A stretch of 8,492 nt of DNA from an uncultured Prevotellaceae bacterium (lineage in GTDB: Bacteria; Bacteroidota; Bacteroidia; Bacteroidales; Bacteroidaceae). The notes under the pieces were generated by a model. That model was not told the origin of the DNA and did not search any database. It was given only the letters and a program-made list of their open reading frames with translations. Below, in pieces: positions 1 through 5,234 of this stretch; the stretch's first letter is position 1, and every line of letters begins with the position of its first letter. The DNA lies in contig CADCQC010000315.1 of the NCBI GenBank assembly GCA_902803455.1, positions 1-8,492 on the forward strand, in the 5' to 3' direction. Made by a program: the position numbers and the translations under genes.

Positions 1-255
1 CGTCATAATGATATACATGCCTGTGAGACAGCCCATAGGCCCTACATAAACCACGTCTTCCTTAACCTTGCTATTGCGGAACCATGTGGCCATGAGGTGC
101 TCTAGACTGTGTATGGCTGCAGGAGCGACTGCTGGTTCCTTGTTGGGTTCGGTGATGCGCAGGTCAAAAGTGGTGAAACCTTGATCTTCGCGTGATACGT
201 AAATGCCAGGTTTCAGGTGGGTGTGGTCGATTGTAAAACTTTGTATGACTTCCAT
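1..255 (-). CDS. luxS: S-ribosylhomocysteine lyase LuxS (N-terminal part, cut by window edge)
   Basis: LuxS cleaves S-ribosylhomocysteine to homocysteine and 4,5-dihydroxy-2,3-pentanedione, the precursor of autoinducer-2, in the cytoplasm. Reading leftwards from the ATG at 255, 85 codons are visible. The N-terminus carries the family pattern: FTIDHTHLKPGIYVSRED (residues 7-24), TFDLR (29-33), the metal-site motif HSLEH (His49, Glu52, His53) and GPMGC (72-76), whose Cys76 matches the catalytic cysteine (Cys84 in B. subtilis). The residue after it is Leu; this position varies in the family. The third metal-binding cysteine lies beyond the window. The gene follows the methyltransferase by 98 bases and is probably cotranscribed with it and metK. 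I saw no convincing promoter in the gap, only weak 7-of-8 matches such as TATATTTT. Assignment is confident; completeness cannot be judged. Confidence 0.94.
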   Translation of the reverse strand, partial: MEVIQSFTIDHTHLKPGIYVSREDQGFTTFDLRITEPNKEPAVAPAAIHSLEHLMATWFRNSKVKEDVVYVGPMGCLTGMYIIMT

Positions 256-353
256 ATTATAAATGTAAAAAATATAAGAATTGTCGGTAGTCCCATCCCA
301 TCCATACGGTCTATTCGTATAAACTCAATGCGAGAATCCTACCTTTTGTGCGT

Positions 354-1073
354 TTATTTGGATATGTCTCGCCCTTTATCTGGCATCGGTGTCTTGTAGA
401 GATATACACCAATATATTTCCATGATGCTGGAATAATGGGGCTTATCAGTTTATCTATTTTACTGAGAATAGGCCTTATTTTTTCGTTACGACAAAAACA
501 ACCTAGGAAGCCAAAAAATTTCTCATCTATTATCTCCATATTAGAAAACAGCGCATGGATACTATCCCGATCTTGATAAACCCAAGAATAAAAATTTGAC
601 TTTCTCAACAACTGATGAATTTTTGTGGATTTCAAATTCTCAGAAAAAACCAATAAACCGCCAGGTTTCAATGCTTTCTTGATGTTCTCAGCCATTAACT
701 GACCACCATTTGGAGGGCATAAGTCTTCAACTGCCCCAATGACCGATTTGAAGACAACGATGTCAAAGAAATTGGTGTATTTGTCTGGAATGTCAGTAAC
801 ATCCATCTGTTCGTACCTGATTTTGTCAGAAACGCCATATCTCTTGTGCAGATTAATAGCTTTGGACGAAGGAGGACGTTTGTCTGTACAATAAATTTCA
901 GCTCCTCCTACCAAGGCACAGTATAAGGAAAGTCCGCCGTCACGACCCCCAATATCCAAAATGCGCTTCCCCTTAAAATCAATATTGGAATGGTTGATGA
1001 AATCGAAATAATTCCACCAGTTATCAACATCCCATTCTACAATGTCCTTTTTCGTCTCTTTTGTAAATACCAT
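354..1073 (-). CDS. Class I SAM-dependent methyltransferase, substrate unknown
   Basis: A 239-residue soluble protein with the Rossmann-type methyltransferase fold. Visible motifs in order are motif I ILDIGGRDGG (38-47, SAM-binding loop), an acidic end of strand 2 at CTDKR (Asp64, ribose binding), MDVTD (90-94, adenine-side acidic position), FDIVVFKSVIGAV (103-115) and the post-motif LKPGGLLVFSEN (135-146). Motif I has GGRDGG rather than the common GxGxG, but keeps the glycine-rich loop. The C-terminal third (150-239) carries residues for substrate choice and has no motif I recognise; two cysteines lie at 192 and 194. No signal peptide or membrane segment is seen. It starts 12 bases after the metK stop, so translation from the metK message is likely. 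In 421-780 only 130 of 360 bases are G or C (36%), far below metK, suggesting later acquisition. Similar enzymes are often found in surface-polysaccharide clusters, but nothing here fixes the substrate. Confidence 0.87.
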   Translation of the reverse strand: MVFTKETKKDIVEWDVDNWWNYFDFINHSNIDFKGKRILDIGGRDGGLSLYCALVGGAEIYCTDKRPPSSKAINLHKRYGVSDKIRYEQMDVTDIPDKYTNFFDIVVFKSVIGAVEDLCPPNGGQLMAENIKKALKPGGLLVFSENLKSTKIHQLLRKSNFYSWVYQDRDSIHALFSNMEIIDEKFFGFLGCFCRNEKIRPILSKIDKLISPIIPASWKYIGVYLYKTPMPDKGRDISK

Positions 1074-1085
1074 AATTACTTGTTT

Positions 1086-2345
1086 TTAGATACCGAAATT
1101 TTTGCGTATCTCGTCCACCATGTCGAGTTTCTCCCATGTGAACAACTCCACTTCGATGGTTTTCGTCTGATGATAGAAACTAGTGAATGTTTTCTTTTTC
1201 ACCTCGTTGCGGCGTCCCATGTGTCCGTAGGCCGCCGTTTCCAAGTAGATGGGCTTGCGCAGACCCAACCGCTGCTCGATGGCCTTGGGGGTGAGTGAGA
1301 AAAGCTGACTCACCTTCTTGGCTATCTCCCCATCGGAAAGTGGGACTCGGGCTCGGTTGTAGGTGTTGACGTAGATGCTCACCGGTTCAGCCACGCCTAT
1401 GGCGTAACTCAGTTGCACAAGCATCTCGTCACTCACACCGGCGGCCACCATGTTCTTGGCGATGTACCGGGCCATGTAGGCGGCTGAGCGGTCTACCTTG
1501 CTGGGATCCTTTCCGGAGAATGCGCCTCCACCATGAGCTCCCTTGCCGCCGTAGGTGTCTACGATGATTTTGCGTCCTGTCAGACCTGTGTCACCGTGAG
1601 GCCCGCCAATGACGAATTTCCCTGTGGGATTGACATGGTAGATAATGTCATTGTTGAAGAGTGCGAGAACCTTGTCGTTATGGATTTTTGCCTTCACCCT
1701 TGGCATCAGCACCTCCTTCACGTCCTTGCGAATCTGTTGCAACATGCGCTTGTCGTCGCTATCAAACTCGTCGTGTTGTGTGGAGACTATGATGGTGTGG
1801 ATGCGAAGGGGGATATTTTCGTCGGAGTATTCCACTGTCACCTGGCTCTTTGCGTCAGGGCGCAAGTAGGTCATCACCTTTCCTTCGCGGCGTATCTCCG
1901 AGAGGGTTTGCATAATGAGGTGCGCCAGGTGGAGCGACACCGGCATGTACTCATCTGTCTCATTGGTAGCGTAGCCGAACATCATACCCTGGTCGCCGGC
2001 TCCCTGTTCTTCTTCCTCCTCGCGTTCCACGCCTCGATTGATGTCGGCGCTCTGCTCGTGGATGGCCGACATGATGCCGCAGGAGTTGCCGTCGAACTGG
2101 TACTCCGACTTGGTGTAGCCGATGTCGTTGATCGTGCGGCGGGCAATGGTCTGAAGGTCGATGTATACCTCGGAGTGCACCTCGCCCATGATTACTACCT
2201 GACCAGTGGTGACGAAAGTCTCTATGGCGCAATGAGCCTTCTCGTCGTATGCCAGGAACTGGTCGAGCAAGGCGTCGGATATTTGATCGGCCACCTTGTC
2301 GGGATGGCCCTCTGAAACTGACTCAGAAGTGAAAAGATATGACAT
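1086..2345 (-). CDS. metK: S-adenosylmethionine synthetase (methionine adenosyltransferase)
   Basis: MetK condenses methionine and ATP to SAM, releasing phosphate and pyrophosphate; it works as a cytoplasmic tetramer. The 419-residue protein carries the family signatures: GHPDK (13-17, catalytic His14 and metal/phosphate ligands), GAGDQGMMFGYA (115-126), and the glycine-rich phosphate loop GGGAFSGKDPSKVDR (272-286). The flexible active-site loop before signature 1 contains five consecutive glutamates (109-113). Length and ending (LFTWEKLDMVDEIRKNFGI) fit the Bacteroidales family. The reading frame stays open upstream to a TTG at 2375, but that codon lies inside a good -7 promoter box and the family starts at MSYLFTSESVSEGHPDK, so ATG 2345 is chosen. 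It heads a probable metK-methyltransferase-luxS unit and may also be reached by readthrough from the permease gene. The predicted leader of about 20 bases leaves no room for a SAM riboswitch. Confidence 0.97.
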   Translation of the reverse strand: MSYLFTSESVSEGHPDKVADQISDALLDQFLAYDEKAHCAIETFVTTGQVVIMGEVHSEVYIDLQTIARRTINDIGYTKSEYQFDGNSCGIMSAIHEQSADINRGVEREEEEEQGAGDQGMMFGYATNETDEYMPVSLHLAHLIMQTLSEIRREGKVMTYLRPDAKSQVTVEYSDENIPLRIHTIIVSTQHDEFDSDDKRMLQQIRKDVKEVLMPRVKAKIHNDKVLALFNNDIIYHVNPTGKFVIGGPHGDTGLTGRKIIVDTYGGKGAHGGGAFSGKDPSKVDRSAAYMARYIAKNMVAAGVSDEMLVQLSYAIGVAEPVSIYVNTYNRARVPLSDGEIAKKVSQLFSLTPKAIEQRLGLRKPIYLETAAYGHMGRRNEVKKKTFTSFYHQTKTIEVELFTWEKLDMVDEIRKNFGI

Positions 2346-2372
2346 AGTCTTCTTGTTTGATGGTTTGGGCTG

Positions 2373-2380
2373 CAAAATTA
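2373..2380 (-). promoter_or_regulatory. -7 box (TAATTTTG) of the metK promoter
   Basis: On the minus strand the sequence reads TAATTTTG, an exact match to the Bacteroidetes -7 consensus TAnnTTTG, ending 27 bases before the metK ATG. No TTTG is found at the expected -33 distance (the minus strand reads about TCTT there), so the promoter may be weaker or activator-dependent. It would start transcription near 2366-2369, giving a short leader. The box also overlaps the TTG that an automatic caller might choose as metK start, which argues for ATG 2345. Confidence 0.6.
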
Positions 2381-2433
2381 GCTAAAAAATCCGAAATTTA
2401 AGATAGTTTAGTAAAAAAATGACAAATTAGTGT

Positions 2434-2520
2434 TCTTTCATTTACATCTTCCATTAATTCGATATCTATCTCATCTGTATAGAGCGTTCGTTTCAACCCA
2501 ATACGAGTTTAAATGAAAGA
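2434..2520. repeat. 11-bp perfect inverted repeat with 65-base spacer, between permease and metK
   Basis: TCTTTCATTTA at 2434-2444 is the exact reverse complement of TAAATGAAAGA at 2510-2520. In RNA read from the plus strand the stem can extend by a G-U pair and one more G-C pair (2433/2521 and 2432/2522). The pair lies in the 186-base gap between the permease stop and the metK start, upstream of the metK -7 box. It could fold at the 3' end of the permease transcript, be a binding site, or be chance in AT-rich DNA. There is no U-tract directly after it on either strand, although a T7 run (minus strand, about 2413-2419) lies some 15 bases past the stem in the leftward direction. Confidence 0.35.
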
Positions 2521-2531
2521 GCCACTTTGGT

Positions 2532-3689
2532 TCATTGTCCTCCATCACAGCCATCTTGTCCCGCATCACAGCCTTCTTGTCCCGCGTCCGCGTCTGGCGG
2601 GTTGGGTAGTTTCAGTTCTATCTCATCTTCTCGCGTCACGTAGAGTTGGTAATAAGCGATAATCAGGGTGGTTAGCGGAAGGGCGATGATCAGTCCGATG
2701 AATCCCATCAGTGCACCCCAGACAGACAGCGACAGCAGAAGGACTGCCGGGTTGAGTCCCATGGCTGACCCCATGATTTTGGGGGTGACAAACATGTCGG
2801 TGATAATCTGGATGATGACAAACCCCAGTACGGCGAGACCGAAGATAATCCAAAAGTTCTGTCCCGTGTCTGCTGCCTTGAGCAAGGCAAGGAAGGCTGT
2901 GGGAATCAGTGCAAAGGTGTGAAGATAAGGCACCAGGTCCATCAGTCCGATCAGGATGCCCATACCGATGGGCATGGGGAAACCGATTATCCAAAACCAG
3001 CAGGCAAACATCACGCCCATCCAGAAAGCCACCTGTCCCTGGCCGCGGATATAATTGTTGAGCGCGCGTTCCACATCCTTCATGAGTGTCTGCCAGAATG
3101 CTCTCGACTTCTTCGGAAAGATCTTGATCCAGTTGTTGCTGAGGTATTCGTAGTCGAGAAGGATGAAAAAAGTATATAATAATGTGATGAATGATGCAAA
3201 CACGCTGATGGCGATGCTCGCTGTATGGCCTACCATGGAAAACATTTGGGGCAAAGTGGCTTTCAGGGCATCAATGAAATCTCGGCTACTCAGAAACTCC
3301 AGCATGCGCTCACGGTGGTTGTTGAGCCAGTCGTGCACCATGGTGGAGAAATCGCCCGATGTCGTCTGCTGGTTGAGATACTTGATGACCAACGGTCCCA
3401 GACGCTCAAACTGTTCGATCATGGGCGGGATGATAAAATAGAAAACACCTGCTACCAGGATGATTAACAATAAAAAGGTGAGAAGAATCGACGGCACGCG
3501 GCCAGGTATGTGCAGACGGTATTGAAAAAATTTGACCACAGGATAAAGAAGATAGGCCAAAAACCATCCGATGAAAAAAGGCAGCAGCACACTGCTCAGC
3601 TTGTTGATCAGATAGAAAACAGTCACACAGATGGCCACAATGATGACCCATCTGGCCAATCTGTCAAATGTAATTTTACCTTCTATCAT
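2532..3689 (-). CDS. AI-2E (PerM/UPF0118) family membrane permease
   Basis: A 385-residue polytopic inner-membrane protein. Hydrophobic segments are seen at about 11-29, 32-52, 66-88, 155-178, 218-236, 240-271, 280-302 and 314-347, with a soluble stretch (about 90-150) between the third and fourth segments, as usual in this family. Family hallmarks are YIRGQ (213-217), DLVPYLH (251-257) and TPKIMGSAMGLNP (302-314) followed by a long hydrophobic stretch ending IALPLTTLIIAYY. Known members include E. coli TqsA, implicated in AI-2 export, and Na+/H+ antiporters, so the substrate cannot be read from the family. The tail (365-385) is an acidic, cysteine-containing heptad repeat, DAGQEGC DAGQDGC DGGQ, beyond the usual end of the family domain. 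The gene starts 84 bases after the tdk stop with no clear TAnnTTTG box, so cotranscription with tdk is likely. luxS lies 2.3 kb downstream on the same strand. Confidence 0.9.
   Translation of the reverse strand: MIEGKITFDRLARWVIIVAICVTVFYLINKLSSVLLPFFIGWFLAYLLYPVVKFFQYRLHIPGRVPSILLTFLLLIILVAGVFYFIIPPMIEQFERLGPLVIKYLNQQTTSGDFSTMVHDWLNNHRERMLEFLSSRDFIDALKATLPQMFSMVGHTASIAISVFASFITLLYTFFILLDYEYLSNNWIKIFPKKSRAFWQTLMKDVERALNNYIRGQGQVAFWMGVMFACWFWIIGFPMPIGMGILIGLMDLVPYLHTFALIPTAFLALLKAADTGQNFWIIFGLAVLGFVIIQIITDMFVTPKIMGSAMGLNPAVLLLSLSVWGALMGFIGLIIALPLTTLIIAYYQLYVTREDEIELKLPNPPDADAGQEGCDAGQDGCDGGQ
2543..2584. repeat. 21-bp tandem repeat in the 3' end of the permease gene
   Basis: Two adjacent 21-base units (2543-2563 and 2564-2584) differ at one position. 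Each encodes seven residues of the permease tail, giving DAGQEGC and DAGQDGC, followed by a degenerate third unit DGGQ before the stop. Because the unit is a multiple of three, gain or loss of copies would change tail length without breaking the frame. This is a candidate length-variable locus among strains. Confidence 0.88.
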
Positions 3690-3738
3690 AAATTTGAAGA
3701 TTCTTTACGAAAGTGATTTGTTCACCACGTTGGAATTT

Positions 3739-3758
3739 ACTTGTAATAACTTGTAATA
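3739..3758. repeat. Perfect 10-bp tandem repeat in the tdk-permease gap
   Basis: ACTTGTAATA occurs twice in direct succession (3739-3748 and 3749-3758), 50 bases upstream of the permease start and just after the tdk stop. The first copy with its preceding bases forms a short interrupted palindrome, TTAC-TT-GTAA (3737-3746). A 10-base spacing places both copies on the same face of the helix, as for a protein-binding site, but replication slippage in AT-rich DNA explains it equally well. Confidence 0.75.
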
Positions 3759-3773
3759 ATGTGTGGATGTATA

Positions 3774-4367
3774 TTATGGGTGGGAGGTCTCTGCAGATTC
3801 CAACGACTTGAGGTAGCATTCCCGGCATAAAGGCTCATACTGAGCTTTCTCACCCAATAAGACACGCTTGTCCTCCTGCACCAGGCGGTGGCTGATGTAA
3901 GCCAGCGCACCACATCGCACACAGATGGCATGTACTTTCGTCACATCATCGGCAATGGCACATAAGGCAGGCATCGGACCAAAAGGAACGCCTTTGAAGT
4001 CCATGTCGAGCCCCGCCACAATCACACGCACACCACGGTTGGCCAACTCATTGCACACATCCACCAGTCCGTCGTCAAGAAACTGGGCTTCGTCGATGCC
4101 CACCACGTCAATCTCTGATGCCAGCAACAGGATGGATGCCGATGTGTCAACAGGCGTACTGAGGATGGTGTTGCGGTCGTGGCTCACCACTTCCTCGTCA
4201 GAATATCTTGTGTCGATGGATGGCTTGAATATCTCCACACGCTGACGGGCGAAGATGGCCCGCTTGATCCTGCGGATCAGTTCCTCGGTCTTGCCCGAGA
4301 ACATCGACCCGCACACCACTTCTATCCTGCCTGAGCGGTGGAATTCTCCTGATAGATTGTTTGTCAT
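3774..4367 (-). CDS. tdk: Thymidine kinase, type II (TK1-like)
   Basis: Tdk phosphorylates thymidine with ATP to dTMP in the nucleotide salvage pathway, in the cytoplasm. The 197-residue protein has the P-loop GSMFSGKT (20-27), the Walker B segment VGIDEAQF (89-96, with Glu93 as likely catalytic base), AGLDMDFKG (118-126) and the substrate-binding lasso. Four zinc-binding cysteines form CVRC (149-152) and CREC (181-184), with QYEPLC before the second pair. Length fits the family. The frame extends upstream to ATGs at 4397 and 4424, but these lie at or beyond a strong promoter whose -7 box ends five bases before ATG 4367, and the extra residues do not resemble the family. ATG 4367 is therefore preferred, making the message almost leaderless. 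tdk diverges from rsmI and precedes the permease on the same strand. Confidence 0.95.
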   Translation of the reverse strand: MTNNLSGEFHRSGRIEVVCGSMFSGKTEELIRRIKRAIFARQRVEIFKPSIDTRYSDEEVVSHDRNTILSTPVDTSASILLLASEIDVVGIDEAQFLDDGLVDVCNELANRGVRVIVAGLDMDFKGVPFGPMPALCAIADDVTKVHAICVRCGALAYISHRLVQEDKRVLLGEKAQYEPLCRECYLKSLESAETSHP

Positions 4368-4372
4368 GATGG

Positions 4373-4403
4373 CAAAATTACAAAGTTTGTGGGACATGGC
4401 AAA
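4373..4403 (-). promoter_or_regulatory. tdk promoter (TTTG-N19-TAATTTTG)
   Basis: On the minus strand TTTG at 4403-4400 is followed after 19 bases by TAATTTTG at 4380-4373, an exact match to the Bacteroidetes -33/-7 consensus with normal spacing. Only five bases separate the -7 box from ATG 4367, so the expected start of transcription falls at or within a few bases of the start codon. This promoter decides the tdk start over two in-frame upstream ATGs. Confidence 0.72.
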
Positions 4404-4465
4404 TTTTCCGACAGCTTTTTTCATCTTGGAGTGTCCACTGCTAACTAAATGTTACTAAAACAAAA

Positions 4466-4483
4466 AAAATAATGAATTATTTT
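4466..4483. promoter_or_regulatory. Palindrome overlapping the rsmI -33 element (possible operator)
   Basis: AAAATAAT-GA-ATTATTTT forms perfect 8-base arms around a two-base centre. It sits between the divergent tdk and rsmI promoters, next to an A8 tract (4462-4469), and its right arm overlaps the TTTG -33 element of rsmI (4481-4484). The position suits a repressor or activator site or an intrinsically bent upstream element. All-AT palindromes are common by chance, so the call is weak. Confidence 0.35.
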
Positions 4484-4511
4484 GTCGGTTTTCTGATTTG
4501 ACGTAAATTTG
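4481..4511 (+). promoter_or_regulatory. rsmI promoter (TTTG-N19-TAAATTTG)
   Basis: TTTG at 4481-4484 and TAAATTTG at 4504-4511 are separated by 19 bases, an exact Bacteroidetes -33/-7 pair. The rsmI ATG at 4520 follows the -7 box by eight bases, so the leader would be only a few bases. A GTG at 4511 in the same frame overlaps the box and therefore cannot serve as the start of transcripts from this promoter. Confidence 0.72.
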
Positions 4512-4519
4512 TGGCGAAT

Positions 4520-5224
4520 ATGGGCATGCTCTACATCGTTCCCACACCCGTGGGCAATCTTGAGGATATCACGCTCCGGGCTCTGAGGATACTCAAAGAG
4601 GCCGACGTGATCCTGGCTGAAGACACACGAACCACCAGTGTGCTGCTCAAGCACTACGACATCCACAACCAACTGATCTCGCACCATAAATTCAATGAGC
4701 ATGGCACTGCTGCCGGCGTGGTGCAGAGGCTCAAGAGCGGACAAGTGGTGGCGCTGGTGAGTGATGCCGGCACTCCCGGTATCAGTGATCCGGGATTTTT
4801 CCTCGTCAGAGAGGCTGTGGCTGCCGGCATCGAGGTGCAATGCCTGCCAGGAGCGACCGCCTTCGTGCCGGCCTTGGTGGATTCCGCTTTGCCCGACGAC
4901 AGGTTTTGTTTCGAGGGATTCCTGCCGCAGAAAAAAGGACGGCAGACACGGCTGGAGGCTCTGCGGGGAGAAAAGCGCACCATGGTCTTCTATGAGTCAC
5001 CCCACCGGCTTGTCAAGACGCTACAGCAACTCAGCGATGTCCTCGGGGCTGCCAGGCCTGCCTGTGTGGTGCGCGAGATATCCAAAGTGCATGAGCAATC
5101 TGTCAGAGCCACGTTAGGAGAACTCACCGAGCATTTCAACAACCATCCTCCCAAAGGCGAGATCGTCATCGTGGTCGGAGGATATGATGAGAAAAATGAT
5201 AAGCAAGCATCAATCAATCACTAA
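4520..5224 (+). CDS. rsmI: 16S rRNA (cytidine-1402-2'-O)-methyltransferase RsmI
   Basis: RsmI uses SAM to methylate the ribose of C1402 in 16S rRNA at the decoding centre of the 30S subunit. The 234-residue protein belongs to the tetrapyrrole-methylase fold family. Visible motifs are LYIVPTPVGNLEDITLRAL (4-22), AEDTRTT (33-39), SHHKFNEH (54-61), LVSDAGTPGISDPG (79-92, the SAM-binding region), LPGATAFVPALV (109-120), FCFEGFLPQKKGRQ (129-142) and FYESPHR (157-163). The start at 4520 gives MGMLYIVPTP, matching the usual family N-terminus; an ATG at 4526 is the alternative. A short charged tail (YDEKNDKQASINH) follows the conserved end. The gene diverges from tdk, and the lipoprotein gene begins 10 bases after the stop, so both are probably on one transcript. 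Confidence 0.96.
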   Translation: MGMLYIVPTPVGNLEDITLRALRILKEADVILAEDTRTTSVLLKHYDIHNQLISHHKFNEHGTAAGVVQRLKSGQVVALVSDAGTPGISDPGFFLVREAVAAGIEVQCLPGATAFVPALVDSALPDDRFCFEGFLPQKKGRQTRLEALRGEKRTMVFYESPHRLVKTLQQLSDVLGAARPACVVREISKVHEQSVRATLGELTEHFNNHPPKGEIVIVVGGYDEKNDKQASINH

Positions 5225-5234
5225 TTCATACATC

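Noticed and set aside
256..353. Promoter or terminator between the methyltransferase and luxS
   Set aside because: Only 7-of-8 matches to the -7 box without a -33 partner, and a weak five-base stem (304-308 with 316-320), were seen.
1533..2315. 260-codon open frame on the plus strand across metK
   Set aside because: It is antisense to a clearly conserved metK, the product is low in recognisable motifs, and such long antisense frames are common opposite GC-rich coding DNA.
2346..2375. Longer metK beginning at TTG 2375
   Set aside because: The TTG lies within the -7 box TAATTTTG, and the extra ten residues do not match the conserved MetK N-terminus.
2346..2531. SAM riboswitch upstream of metK
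   Set aside because: The -7 box leaves a leader of only about 20 bases, and I could not find a pairing pattern resembling a known SAM aptamer in the gap.
4368..4424. Longer tdk beginning at ATG 4424 or 4397
   Set aside because: The added residues would be encoded across the -33/-7 promoter elements and are not like the family N-terminus.
4445..4840. 131-codon minus-strand frame over the rsmI promoter and start
   Set aside because: It overlaps the well-supported rsmI gene and promoter in antisense and has no recognisable protein features.
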